Source: Rattus norvegicus (taxonomy: Eukaryota > Chordata > Mammalia > Rodentia > Muridae). From it: a stretch of 64,000 bases of DNA. The notes below the pieces were generated by a model that saw only the letters and a program-made list of their open reading frames with translations, was not told the DNA's origin and did no database searches. The DNA is taken from positions 129,773,976 through 129,837,975 of the forward strand of contig NC_086021.1 of the NCBI RefSeq assembly GCF_036323735.1, read 5' to 3'. Below, one piece after another: positions 46,710 to 61,285 of the stretch; the stretch's first letter is position 1, and each line of letters opens with the position of its first letter. Both the position numbers and the translations under genes were made by a program.

Positions 46710-48431
46710 GTATTTCAGTATGGTGGGCTGCTGTGTGGCTGCTTTCCAAGGCTCTTGATCACCTGGCTGCATGGCTGATCTCACCTTTACCTGTGCTTCT
46801 AGGAAGTCGGAAACCTTGAGCAAGGCAAAACACTGGAGGAAGTGACACAGGGACATAGCCTGAAGGATGGCTTGGGGCATTCCTCTCTCTGGAGGTAAGG
46901 GTGTTCTAGAGTTCAACTGAGTAAGCAACAAAACCCTGGGGGATGGGAGGGCAGGGAAAAAAGGTGACTGGGAACAGATTGAAGCGACTCATTCTCAGAT
47001 TGCTTAACTCACAGGCAGGACCAGGGTCACTGCATGTTACCATGTGAACGTGTGTATATTTTATAGAATTAACTTAGTGTAAGGCCTTGACATAGACAAG
47101 CCCATCAGTGCCTGCCAGGATGACATTCAGAAAAGAATAGCAACAGCAGTGGTAATGACAGTATATGGCTAACATTTACTGAGCACTACTATGTATAATT
47201 ATCTAGATGAACAGTCGACTTTGTACATTTTTGTAATTACAACATTTCATCCTTTGGTTAGCAGTTTAACAGTCAATAATGTAAATTCCATGGAAGTTTT
47301 CTTGGAGCCATAGCAGAACTCTGCCCAGGAATGTCCTGGTTTGTTTGTTTTGGTTTGCTTGTTTGGTTTTGGCTCTTTTTTCCCTCTCTTCTTTTTCTTT
47401 CTTCTGTTTGCTTTGTGATAGAGTTACTATGTTACTATGTAGTTACTGCTGACTTGGTATTCACTGTATAAGCTAGGGTGTCCTTGGATTTACAGATATT
47501 CTCTTGCCTCAAACTCCTGAGGGCGGGGATTATATTCTTGCTGTTAAATACATGAGTGGAAGTTCATGCTGTACACACATGTCTTCTCTGGACCTTGAAG
47601 GCAGATACAGGAAGATGAGTTCTGTTCTTATTGAGTGTGAGAATAATCTGGGAAGTATCGTAAGATGCTCTTTCATTCCCCCAAGTTATTTTTCCTCTTT
47701 AAGCATAATTTAGACAAGAATGTTATAGATATTTTTGCTCACCTACCAAGGATGGTTACCAATTGGCACACTAATGTGCTGCTCTGAGACCTCCACCATT
47801 ACACACAGCAGGAGTGATGGTCCTCCAGCGCTTGAACTCTTTAAATTCTAGTAGTGCTTCAGACTTCCCACTCAGGCTTACTCTCCTTTCCTTCTGAGCA
47901 CAACTTACCTGTCATCCATTGTGGTAGGTGCAGGACTTATACCCTCATTAGTTTGTTCCTTGGTTATTCAAATAGCACCTATAATTTTCCTTGCAAAAGA
48001 AATAAACACAAGGGCCCAGCCTGAGATGTGCATGGAGCATAGTCATGAGATAGAACATCTTCCCTTGGAAATCTCCACTGTTTGTCAGAACAAATGCAAC
48101 TTGAAGAGAGAGGAGTTCTGGAGGAAGAAGATGAGGGTAGGTTGGAAAACTCACTGTATAGGTTCTTCATGTCTGCCTATTCATCTACTTATTTTTGTAT
48201 CTATATATCTGTATATCTATGTCTATGTATTTATGTATCTAGTATTTATGTGTCCATGTATTTTTGTGTATATCTATGTATATATTGATGTATGTATGTA
48301 TCTATCTATCTATGCACTTATCTATGTATCTATGTATCTATCTATCTATGTATCTATGTATCTATCTATCTATGTATCTATGTATCTATCTATTCATCCA
48401 TCTATCTATCTATGTGTCTTTGTATCTATGT

Positions 48432-48469
<38 letters not shown>

Positions 48470-48492
48470 ATCTATCTATCTATCTATCTATC

Positions 48493-48542
<50 letters not shown>

Positions 48543-49276
48543 GTATCTATCTATATATATCAATCTATCATCTGTCTGTCTATCTATCTATCTATCATCT
48601 ATCTGTAGGATGATGTCATTATGCAGGTGATGCCAAGTACAAGATAGAACCAGACCTGTCATTGAGAAGGAAGGATGGGCAGGAGAAAAGTTTTTGGGAG
48701 GAGGAGGAGAGTGGAGTGGTGGAGAAGCAGCCGAGAGAACATGGCAGCAGATGTTAAGATTTCTCTCTACACATCTACAGGTTGTTATGATTATTCTTAA
48801 GGGATGGATGTGTACAGGGCTTTGTATGTCTAGATGAGCAAATGATATCTTATTTAAGTGAGCAATTATATCTTATGAATTGGATCAGAGATTATTGTGT
48901 TGTGTGTTCCTTTATGTGGTGATTTAATTTAATTCAAGAGAGTGTGTGGTGGCTGTAGACACTGGGCTGCTACAGAATTGAGATGTATATGTCTTGCATG
49001 GTGGCAACCTGCCTTGGGAACTAGCTGTGTAGAGAGATTGTTGCCAGGCTCAGAGAGTAGCCATCGGCGGGTGAGATGCTTTGCTGACTGAGATGAAAAT
49101 ATCAAACAGATGTCATGGGGCACTACAGTGTTGGATCTAGTGCGAATTAAAAGAAAGCATTTTTTTTTTAAATTTTACAGAAACAGATGGTACCCGTTTT
49201 ACCTCAACATCTATCTATCTATCCATCTATCCATCCATCCATCCATCCATCCATCCATCCACCCACCCACCCATCC

Positions 49277-49329
<53 letters not shown>

Positions 49330-52300
49330 TGAGGCACTCTTATTCTGTCACCCAGGCTGTCCTCAAAACTCTTATAGGCTCAACTGGGCGTGCACCTAGC
49401 TTGCTTGGTACTTTGTTTTTTAAAGATTTATTTATTTATTATATGAGTACACTGTAGTTGTCTCAGACACATCAGAAGAGGGCCTCATATCTCATTACAG
49501 ATAGTTGTGAGACACCATGTGGTTGCTGGAATTTGAACTCAGGACCTGTGGAAGAGCAGTCAGTGCTCTTAACTACTAAGCCATCTCTCTAGCCCAGTAC
49601 TTTGTTTTTTAAAGACTTTTGGCCTTGCTTCTTCATAGCATGGTAAAGATCAGACATTTGCTATCTTCTGTGAGGACTGTATCAAGCAAGGATATGGGTA
49701 TTTTGGGACAGAAAGTCCTCTACCAGACAACACATCTACTAAGACTCAGTAGTGACTATGTTCTGGTTTAGGTCTTGTCTCATTGGTTTAGGTCTTTTCT
49801 CATTGAATTTGGACTCAGAACCTTTAGAACTTGTTATCTCCAGCTTCTCCAGTTCCTTATAGCTATCACCTCTGATTTAAACATGCTGGCCTTCCCTGAT
49901 AGACTTTACCCTGGCTCAGTTTTTCTTGGCTTTACCCACTGGTTATTAGCCTCTGTTTGTGTTTGAGATTCAGTTGACATTCTCCTTTGGACAGCTTTGT
50001 AAATTTCTGTTTCCTATGCAACAATATCATTTGGTTCTTTTTTTCTTCTTCTATCTTTATTAACTTGAGTGTTTTTTTTTTTCTTTTTTCTTTTTTTCAG
50101 AGCTGGGGACCGAACCCAGGGCCTTGCGCTTGTTAGGCAAGCGCTCTACCACTGAGTTAAATCCCCAACCCGACTTGAATGTTTCTTATTTACATTTTGA
50201 TTGTTATTCCCAGGCCAACATCCCCCTAGTCCCTTCCCTCCCCTTCTCTATAGGTCTTCCCCTCCCCATCCTCCCCCCATTACTGCCCTCTCCCTAACAA
50301 TCACGTTCATTTGGGGTTCAGTCTTGGCAGGACCAAGGGCTTCCCCTTCCACTGGTGCTCTTACTAGGCTATTCATTGCTACATATGCAGTTGGAGTCCA
50401 GGGTCAGTCCATGTATAGTCTTTGGGTAGTGACTTAGTCCCTGGAAGCTCTGATTGGTTGGCATTGTTGTTCATATGGTGTCTCAAGCCCCTTCAAGCTC
50501 TTTCAGTCCTTTCTAAGATTCCTTCAACGGGGGTCCCATTCTCAGTTCAGTGGTTTAATGATGGCATTGCCTATGTATTTGCTGTATTCTGGCTGTGTCT
50601 CTCAGGAGAGATCTACATCCCGTTCCTGTCAGCCTGCACTTCTTTGCTTCATCCATGTTATCTAGTTTGGTGGCTGTATATGTATGGGCCACATGTGGGG
50701 CAGGCTCTGAATGGGTGTTCCTTCTGCCTCTGTTCTAAACTTTGCCCCCCTATTCATTCAGTTCTTAAGTTCAGAACCAGTTGTGTAAAAAGAATTAATC
50801 AGTCCAGCTAGCACGTGTTAAAGACACACAATCCAGGTATTTTATATACCAGCTATAAGCCTAGATTGGGTAGGCTTTGGAGTTATTTTAAGTTATATCC
50901 CAACCATATGTATCTTGTTACTGGCTGTTTCTCTTGGCCATATGCTGAAGGTCCATCTCCTCTCATGGAGGCCTCTTGGGGAGGAAGAAGGAGGAGGAAG
51001 AAGGAAGGTATCATGGGGTAGGAGTATTGTGAGCATATGGCCATGAAAGCCAGGCAGTTGGAGTAGGAGCAGCCCAGGGAGAACATGGCAAGTGATATCT
51101 CGAGGTCATTGACAGGGAAGTAGATAAAATAGCATAGAGGTTTGTTATCTGCCCAGCTCTATTGATTTAAGGCTTATTACAAATATGAAGGGATGGTTCT
51201 TTTTTTTTTTTTTTTTTTTTTTTTCTGGAGCTGGGGACCGAACCCAGGGCCTTGTGATTCCTAGGCAAATGCTCTACCACTGAGCTAAATCCCCAACCCC
51301 GGGATGGTTCTTTTATTTGGGAACTAAATGATTTAAGGTGGGGTAGAAACCCCCCAAATAATATTTAGCACAACACAGTTGTGTACATAATTTTGGCTGT
51401 GGAAACTCGTATTTCAGATGCTGGGTGACAACGGACAAAATCTCTTGCCTGTGACTTATTTTTACAATTCCAGAGCACATCCCCTCTTGCTTCATAGTAG
51501 TGTGTCCAACTGATATTTAATTGGGTATAAAATAAGACCTTAGACCTCTTGAAAGTTTCTAGACACCTGTGCTGGGCAATCCTCACTGTTTTCTCACACC
51601 GTCAGTTGATTCTGAATTGACTTCTTCAGTTCCTGCTTCTATTTCTTTCTTCAAGCCACTGTAATAAAGACTCAGCCAAGGCTGCACTGTCTGCATTCAC
51701 AGATGCTGGATTGTCTGAAAGCTGCCTCACGTTTTCCACAGCTTGACCTGAACGAATTAAGAGTTAAATGAAGAGCCCCAGATCCCAGCAGTTATGCGGG
51801 GCTCTGTGTCCCTGAGTTAGGAGAGTTTCTACACCTGGCAGATAGTTTGACTAAGAGAACTCATGGACACTTTTGTTGCTGGTTTGCTGCTGGATGTGGT
51901 GACCACCAAAGTCATGCTTAGCTAGAGCTTCTGACCATGCTCGCCCATTTGACTTCCACCTACCACGTGTGGGTGGAGCCAGTAAGCCTGCAGGAAGGTT
52001 GTCTTTAGTCAATACCGGAAGCTTCCATACAAATGCGTGGAGGTAGAGGCAAAGTCTCAGTGTTCACTCACCTAAGAGCTAAACCTCTCAATTCAATGTC
52101 TAGCTATAGCACAGATACTAAGCCTCAAACTGTACCATTATGTAGGGTAAAGGGCTTGCTACTGTTGGCAAGATGCTGGACCAGGGAAGATACAGAGCTC
52201 ATGGACACTTGTGTATGTGCTTCTATGACTGCTTGATTAGTTTAAAAGGTTGAGTTTTTCCTCTTTTTATTTTGGATGTATAGTCCATCATCATTTTCTT

Positions 52301-55300
52301 TTTAATACTCAGTTCTAACCTGGTATTCTAGGATTCCATTGTTCATGAGTTTTGCAAACGTTTTGGTAATTTCTGAGTACTCATTGACCTTCCCAGGAAA
52401 TGCTGGTTTTCGGTGAAGAGGTGAAACCCTAAGCCTGTGCTTTCTAATGACTCTTAGGCTCATGTATATTCCTTTCTTTTTTGCAGTGACTTTGCCCAAT
52501 AGGTACTTAATTGGATATAGTTTCAAGTCAGCTTCACCTTGTGAATTAGGAGATAGGTAGCATATTTAAAGTAGAGAGAATTTACTCATAAAGAGACTAC
52601 TATGTGCAATTAAAGTATAATGACAGGCATATGAAAATAATATAATAAAGCCCAAAACTAACCTAAAGAGAGAATTAAGAGAGAAACAAAAAGAGTGGCT
52701 GGGGAGTTGGCTCAGTGGTTAATTAAGTACATGCACTGCTCTTTCAGACGTCCCACACTCAGTACCTAGAAGCCACACCCAGTGGCTTACACTTGCCTGT
52801 GATCCTAGCTCCATGAATCAGGGCGCACAATCTAACCTTAGACCAGAAGGTAGTGCAAGAGAACCTGGTAGTGTGCTCAGACCAGAATCCCTCCCTGCTT
52901 AGATGGGAACTTTCTGTATTGTGATGTCTTGTGAGGTCCCATGGGGGGAACCCACTAGATAAGCCAAAGGGTTTGGAGTTCAGTGGTATGTCCTCACTGA
53001 TTGAACTCTCAGGACATAAGCAGGGTGGAGTGAGGACCTGTAGGAGCAAGTTAAAAGTTGGAACTTACGTGTCAAAATGAGTGCTTTGTGAATGATATTC
53101 AGTTGGCAAGAACAACCTCCTCCAGTGTTATAAGAGTTTCACTGCTGTCAAGTGCCGACACTGTAAACTTTCTGACTCCCTACTTGTCCACTAAGCACAG
53201 ATGGTGGCAGGGGCCTGTAGATCCCAAACATCCTCCTGAGGTGAGGGGCTTAGACAATCCAAGCGTGATACAGATAGTTTCCCTCTCTCTTTTACTTCCC
53301 TGTATCTTAGAATGTACACCCTGCTGAGGCAACCCAGGGTCCGACTTCATGCAGAAGTTAAGGGGAGAGAGGTGGAACTGAAGAAGGAAGGGTGTAGGAC
53401 CTATGGTTACAACAGGTTCAACCCAAGATAGGTGGGATGGGCACCAATAGACTCCAAACTGTGTGGTCCAAGACCTCAGACCACTTAGCTGCTGGTACCA
53501 TCTGTAGCTAATACCTTAGCACCACAGTCTCACACAGGTCACTTCTAGTTGGGCTCACTTTCTTTGGAGTTTCCAAGAGTGTGGGATTCGGATCTATTTG
53601 CACACATAGCTACAGTGTACTCCTTAGGAGTGGCAAAGGCAGATGATGGGGTCAGGTAATGTGTTCCTGGGATGGTGATGGAGAGTTTAAGAAGCTAGGC
53701 TACTCAGAGATGAGCTCTCCTGACAACCTCTGTGACCTTGGGAAAGTTACTTGGCTTCCTGGCTTTCAGATTGCAACAGCACCCACCCCCAGGGTCATTA
53801 GAGGGTCAGTGGTGTTAGTATTTGTGAGTCCTTTGAGCCCAGACACATGAAACACACTACACAAAGCAATCTTGAGTAGTTCTTGCTGAACATCTTCTCT
53901 CAGTCCTGTCAACCTAGAGACTGAGCTTGGTGCTGTTTTCCCTCCTACCTGCCAGTGTGTGAAGAATTACTCAAAGTACTAGCTTTGTGTGGTTTTAGGG
54001 TGCTGTGATAGAATAGCCTCTAAGAAGGACAGGCGGAATATGGAAGCCAAGTAATGCCTGTCCTTAGGAAAACAGACCACCATCCACTTCTGTGGTAGTA
54101 AATCACCAATGATGTAGCTACTGTACGATGAGTCAGCCTTTCTGACCTGAGGCACAGGCACAAAATTTGAGCTGACCTTTGGGGACCTTATTGGAGAACT
54201 ATTAAACATCTGCATCTGATTAATTTTCATTATTAACTAAGAATAAACTTTGCCTGGTCTATCAAGTTCAAAGACTTGCACACAGGATGAAGTAATGCTC
54301 ACATATAAATTTTGGCTTCTCATCAGGAGGATTCTTCAGCCCTTCACCAAGGCGAGAAGTTTCTATCAAAGACATGCTGGTTTATTCAAAAAGATCCTGC
54401 TTGGTCTCTTGTGTTTAGGTGAGATCATGAGAATTCATGAATTGGGGGGAAACAGGAGCATTTTTACAGTTGTCAACTTGTGTCAAGATTGTTGCTGGGA
54501 GAAAATGAATAGTACTCAGAAACTAACTTAAAGGCTATGTGAGGTGCAGATCGTAACTGCCTGTAGGTGAAGACAGTTTATTGTCTTAGACCCAGGAGGA
54601 TAAGTAAAATCCAAAGAAAAGCTATAGTTTAAAAGCACACTATTTGACAGGTTTAAAGTTTTAACAAAAAAAATTTTGGTTCACCTTGTTTTTAGTGCTT
54701 AGATTTGATTCAGAGCACATGTCTGTAGTATTTATGAAAGATGCCTTTATACATAACATATTTACTGCGTTGTATTTAAAATCAGTGCTAGATATTATTT
54801 TTGAGAGACAGAAAACCTTGCTTATGGTATGCTGTCAGTGGAGTGCGGAGCTTTGATTAGGTGCAGCAGGGATGCTGAGATCATAAGTTATTCTTCTGGG
54901 TGAATCCGGGGGCACAGAGGAAGCTTCATGTGGCTTTCCCTCCTAGAGCCAGCCTCCCTACACGGCTTTACTCAAGACAAAGTTTGATCATTGTCATTTC
55001 CACACAGCTGGGGTAAAAAAGAAGAAGAAGAAGATAAAAAGCCTGATTTCCAAAGAGTCTGACAGTGGCTGTGGACCACATCTAAGGGAGAGAGCAAGAG
55101 CGAGGGCAGCAGCTAAACTGGAAGGGTTGAGACTTCCCCAGAGCAGAGAGGAATGGCCTCCTTCCCTGTGGAAGCTCAGCCTTCCTGACTCCCACCCTTC
55201 GCCTTCTCTTCACAGCGTATGCTGCCTACCTCCTGGCAGCTTGCATCCTGAACTTCCGGAGGGCACAGGCCTTGTTTGTCATCACCTGCCTTGTCATCTT

Positions 55301-58300
55301 CATCCTGGCTTGCCACTTTCTGAAAAAATTCTTTGCTAAAAAGTCAATAAGATGCTTGAAGCCCTTGAAAAACACCCGCCTGAGACTTTGGCTTAAGAGG
55401 TAAGTGTGCCAACTTTGTTGCTGTTCACTAAATCCCTAAGAACAATGAAAAGGCTCTTCTGGCTCCCTGGTTCAGAGGTTTAGCTGTGGTCTCTTAGCCC
55501 CATCAATGTTGGCTGGTGATAGAGCAGACTATTATGGTGGGAAGTGAGCAGGTGAAGTAAAGCTGTTCACATCATGGAGGCCAGGAGGCAAGGGTGTCAG
55601 TAGGGCAGAGATCAGCACAAGGTGTAACCTTCAAGGGTTGCCCTGTGATTGACTTCCACCAGTTGGGTCTCAGCTCCTAGAGCTTTCTCCACCTCCTAAC
55701 AATCCTTTTAACTGTGAACGTGTCCGTGGATTAACTCACTGATGACGTCAAAGCCTTCTTCTTGTCTCCTTTTACCTCCCTTTCTTTTTCTTTTCTTTAT
55801 CATGAAACAAGGTCTCTTGCCCATGCTGGTCCCAGAACTCTTTATCTACATATAAAGGATTTATATACATATCAAGGATGTAGCAAAGGATGTCTTTGGA
55901 CTGCTGATCCTCCTGCCTCCACCTCTTCAGTACCAGAATTACACATGTACTTAGTTCACGGAGTGCTGGGATTGAGCCCATGGCCTTGTCCATACCAGGG
56001 AAGCCTCTACTTGGACAAGAGGTGGCTGAGCATCACAGCCATCTCTTTAGTATGTTCCCTTTTGACAGCTCCTGAGTGGGCAGGCTCTCACCTTATACCA
56101 AGGCAAGTGCAGAGAGCACAGAGCAACAGGCCTTTGAGCCCCACTCCAGTTTCTCATAGACTTGGGTCAGCATTGCTGGTGCAGATGGGACTCCGTATCA
56201 GGGAGGAAGTTCAGTCTGAAATCCCAAGCGGCCATGACAGAAGTGAGAAAAGCCATGCTTCTCCTCAGTGGAGTGGTCAGAGCAGATGCTTGCACTTACA
56301 CCAACCTATTAGCCAGGTGGCCTCTCCCTGCCCTGTGTTAGCCCCTTTCCCTCTAGTCCTCCCAAGCGCCTCTATGTGATTTCATCTTTACAGCCCCTTA
56401 GAGCAGTGGTTCTCAACCTTCCTAATGCTGTGACCTTTTAGTGTATTTCCCCATGCTGTGGTGACCCTCCAACCAGAAAATGGCTCATTGCTATCTAGTT
56501 GTAATGTTGGCAGTTATGCATTGTAATAACATTAGTGTTATCATAATGTAAATATCTGTTATGTACGATATCTGACATAAAACCTCTAAAGGGGTCTTGA
56601 CCCACAGGTCAAGAGACACTCTTAGAGTCTAGGAGAAACTTGCTCATAAGCGTAAATGAACTCATTTTCAATTTTATGTGTATGAGTGTTTTGTCTGCAT
56701 GTATGTGTGTGTGCCACATGCATGGCTGGTGCCCAGTGTGTTCAGAAGCTCGGATCAGATCCCTTGTGACCTGTGTTACAGGTGGTTGGTGAGCCACCAT
56801 GTTGGTGCTGGAAATTGAACCTGAGTCCACCACAAGTATAAGTGTTCTCAGCTGCTCAGGCAGTTCTCCGATCCCCAATCTTGCAATCACATTCCTCCTG
56901 CCTTCCTAAGGTTTGCACTCCATGACTGTCTCCTTATTCATTTTGGTAGGCTAGGGATTAGACCCATTGTACATTCTAGGCAAGTGCTCTGCTGAGCTAC
57001 ATTTCCAGCCTCTAGTCTATGTAGTAAAGGCCGTAAGTCCATAGATGATGTATTTGATTCCAACATTTGGAGTGGTCAAAAAAGGAGCAGCAGTCCATAG
57101 GGGACCAGCTCAATATTGTCTTCTGTTTTCAGTATTTTATTGGTCACTGGAAGCACCTTCATGGATGAGTCTGCATATCACATTTCAATGATATGTCTGT
57201 ATGAGAAATGAGACATTATGCGGTTTGTAGTCTCTGATTAGACACTTATTCATATAAATTGGGGAGCAGAAGGTAGGGAGCTACCAGAGGATTCTCAAGG
57301 TTCATCTCTGTGTAGTGAATGAGCCCTTGTGTTCTCTCACTGAGCCTCTGACTAAGGGAGTTCTCTGTTGCTCATTGCCTGAGTCGGTGACTGAGCTTCG
57401 TCATCCCTCCTCCAGGGTGTTCATGGGAGCCGCTGTTGTCGGCCTTATTCTCTGGCTGGCTCTGGACACAGCTCAAAGGCCAGAGCAGCTGATCTCCTTT
57501 GCGGGAATCTGCATGTTCATCCTCATCCTCTTTGCCTGCTCCAAACACCACAGTGCGGTGAGTTTGGGGTACGTGGTTGGGCATAGAAACACAAGCAAGG
57601 GCTACGTCGAAATTACAAAGTGCCCATGTCAGGTATACGTGGCAAAGACAGAGCTAAGCAACATTTCCTGGAATCTTCTTCTGACAGGTTTATTCCTAGT
57701 CAAAGTTTGAAAGCTTTTAGAGTCCTTTGGCCTGTTAATTTTTACTGTGGTATATATGAAATCAAGTCAGTATTAAAGAAATATAAAATCAAATAGAAGG
57801 AAAGAAAGAAAGGAAGGAAGGAAGGAAGAAAGAAAGAAAAAAAGAAAGGAAGGAAGAAAGAAAGAGAGGAAGGAAGGAAGGAAGAAAAAACAGCATGGCA
57901 GAGAGTCAGATGTCATTGTACAGAAATGATGTTTGCAGAAGTTATTTGCATGCATGTGTCATTACTATAACGTAACTTATGTAAAAATTAGTACAGATGT
58001 ACTTGCATCTCCACAATATCACCATATTTTTTGTACCAGTCTCCTTGTTCCCTGTTCTATTTTCGTGGTGGAACTCCGTGACCGAGAGCCTTTGGGAGGA
58101 AGGGGTTTTACTTGTCTCATACTTTTCCATCACTGTTCTTCATCGAAGGAAGTCAGAACAGAAACTCAATAAGGGCGGGGATCCTGGAGGCAGGAGCTGA
58201 TGTAGATGCAGTGGAGGGGGCTGCTGACTGCCTTGCTCAACCTGGCTTGCTCAGGGTGCTTTCTTATAGAACCCAGGACCACCAGCACCCCTCACAATGG

Positions 58301-61233
58301 ACTGGGCCGTCCACCATCAGTCACTAGGTCTCCATCAATGCCCTATAGTCTTGTCACCAGCCCAATCTCATGGGGGTATTTCTCAACTGAGGTTCCTTCC
58401 CCTTAGATGACTTTAGTTTGTGTCAAGTTAACATAAAACTAGCCAGCACAGCTACATTACCCCAGACTGTTCACACCCTCCCTTAGCACCCCTCCCAGGA
58501 CATGGTTGAATTAGGCAATGGCTGAACAAAGTCTGTAACTCATGCATGGAATATTTTCTTTTTGGTCTCAGGTGAGCTGGAGGACAGTGTTTTGGGGCCT
58601 GGGCCTTCAGTTCGTCTTTGGGATTTTGGTCATCAGAACTGAACCTGGATTTAATGCATTTCAATGGCTGGGAGATCAGATCCAGGTACAGGGAATTGGA
58701 TGTCAGAGTTTTCTTCACCGGGAACCTCAGAGAATGTGGATTTGAGGAAGCAGGAGGCTTTGGGACTATGCCTTAATGATGCTGTGGCAGAATCTGGTCG
58801 GGTAAAGAGAAAGAGTAATGGGGTTCCGGTGAGAATATGGAATCCAGTTAGGTAGAGAGTAATAAGGTTCAGGCAGTACACAGAATCGGGTAACGAGAGA
58901 AAGAAGAAGGGGTGAGGTGAGAATGTAACTGAAGAGAAATTGATTGGCTGAGTCTGTCATTTCATGACCAATTTCTGGGACATGGCTCACAGGTGGTCAC
59001 ACCTGAGTCATATCCCGTCTTCCTGTGTCCCACCTTTCCTAACTTTCATCCCTTTTCTTTTCACTTCAGATTTTCCTGGCATATACTGTAGAAGGATCCA
59101 GTTTTGTTTTTGGTGACACACTGGTCCAAAGTGTTTTTGCTTTTCAGGTAATACCTAATTTGTGGGCAGGCATGACAATGTCAGCAAAGGGCAGGGGCAG
59201 AGGGCTGGGGATGATGTGTGCCCCACACTGCACACTCACTATAGTCTCTCACACACTGCCTCCATTCTTGTTGCAGTCTCTCCCAATCATTATTTTCTTC
59301 GGATGTGTGATGTCTATTCTCTACTACCTGGGCCTTGTGCAGTGGGTGATCCAGAAGGTAAGGCATTTGGTTTCCATGAAAGGACCTTCAGCTTGAGTCT
59401 GTCAGGAGAATGAATGAATTCATACTTACGTTGGGGGAGAAAGTTCGTACGTGGGATGTGGAGAAACAGAACCAATTTGAAAAGTCCATCTCTCTGAAGC
59501 CTCCTGGTATCAAATGATTACCCAGGCCTGAGATGGGCTAGAGGCAGAACATGGTAAAAAGTTCTTTCATACTGGGCTAAATTTGCTTGTTCTAGAAACC
59601 CCAAGGCTTGAGTTCTGTCTGGCTAATGTTCAGAACTTGTTCTGTTACTCTGGGCCATACTTTTTCTCCGAGCCTGAGTTTCTTTACCACCCAATGGAAT
59701 AGTGGGGAGGGGTTTTGCTGGACACTATTCAAGACTCTTGGCAATGTTGGAAGATTTATGTGTCTGAGTTCTTTAGATTGCCTGGTTCCTGCAAATCACC
59801 ATGGGTACCACAGCTGCAGAGACCCTGGCCGTGGCAGGAAACATCTTTGTGGGAATGGTAAGTACCCTGGAACCTTCTGTTTTTCTAATCTCTCGAGAAC
59901 CAAGAACTTGGCAGAGAACAAATTTAGAAAGATGATTTTCCCTTCCCCTTCTCTCCCCACCTCCTTCCTTCCTGTTTTTCTGAGACAGGGTGTTTTGTAG
60001 CCCAGGCTGACCTCAGAGTCACTATGTGGTTGAGGTTGACCTTGAATTTCTGATCTTCTTGCCTCCCCACTCCCAAGTGCTGGGCATATAGGCATGTGTC
60101 ACCGCGTAGCTTGAAGGCCTCATTTTTCTTGTGAAAAGCAGAGAAATGAAGACTGTGGGACAGTAAATCCCTCATGAAAGAGTCCTCAGAGGGTCACGGA
60201 GAGTTCATTGCTTTGACCCTTGATGACTAATGCACAGTCCGGACACACTATCTAGAAGGTTGTCCTTAGCCACTGATGCAGCTTCTTACACAGGGTATAG
60301 GTGAATGTCTTAGCCTAAACTTATTCCCTCAGGAGCTAGGAAGGATGGCCGAGCTAGCTCTGCTTTCTTGCTGTGAATTCCTGTGGCTTTCCAAGGTCTC
60401 TGGGGAGGCAATGGCTTGTCTTTCTCAGGACTAACAGGGCTGTTCTTCACACAGCATCTTTCTCAGTTCATCTACCTGTGTGGTAGAAGAGGAAATGTTT
60501 GTTTTCAATGGGTGTCTTTCCCCTTTGCTGTGATGAAGTACCATGGAAAAAGGAATATAAAGAGAGAAGGGAGTTATTTTACTCAGTCTGAGAGTACAGC
60601 CATCCTGTGGGGAAGAGCTTGGTGACAGGAGTTTAAGGCAGCTGAAGAGTGATGCTGGTGCCAGCATCCAGGATCCAAGTCTAGGGAGTGGGTCTTCCCA
60701 CTTCAATTCACCTAATTAAAATGAGCTCACACAGGCTGACCTATCAGGATAACCCCTCACAGGCATCCCTAGAGTCATTTTTAAGGAGATTCTATTAATT
60801 GTTGATAATGAACATTAACCATTCCAGTGTTAAATCTGTGCTATCGACTGGTCAAATCAGTATTAGGGATAATCATTTTTCAAATGAGTAAGAAATTAAC
60901 ATTGGGGTCTTCCGCAAAACCTTGGGCTGCTTATCTGCTTTTGATCTGTTTTCAGACTAGGTCTGGATGTCTTTTTATCATGATCTTACATATTGCTAAC
61001 ATTATGTATAATCAGTTGATTTTTTTCCACCTAGACTCTAATATTCTAGGCATCTTGCATGAATGTTCTTAGTAGCTAATACATTCTTTTGCTGACACTT
61101 ATTAAAGGATAAATGACCTTATAGATTGAGGCTAGGTTATTTCCTCCGTGAATCTTCCTAATTAATAAATAATTACAGACGTTTCATTAAAAATTGCTTT
61201 GTGCTTATTTAATGACTCTCACTGTGTGTGTTT

Positions 61234-61285
<52 letters not shown>

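Larger units (their letters stand above)
46895..54326 (+). other. Slc28a2: Slc28a2 intron 2 (7.4 kb), repeat-rich
   Basis: Bounded by GTAAGG and CATCAG. It contains a reverse B1 (47345-47520), two tetranucleotide arrays, a reverse B2, an L1 with nested ID, a second ID and a B2-like SINE. The stretches 48610-49190, 50760-51189, 51315-52690 and 52835-54326 hold no recognised feature. Confidence 0.85.

Noticed and set aside
48180..48630. Long open frames (up to 230 codons) rich in Tyr, Leu, Ser and Ile
   Set aside because: They are translations of the TATC/TATG microsatellite and are open in several frames at once.
55762..56379. 205-codon open frame in Slc28a2 intron 4
   Set aside because: Spans a reverse B1-type SINE and intronic sequence; no family signature, and spliced Slc28a2 does not use it.
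57315..57710. Single continuous frame through Slc28a2 exon 5
   Set aside because: Only 57416-57557 is exon; the flanking codons are intron read-through.
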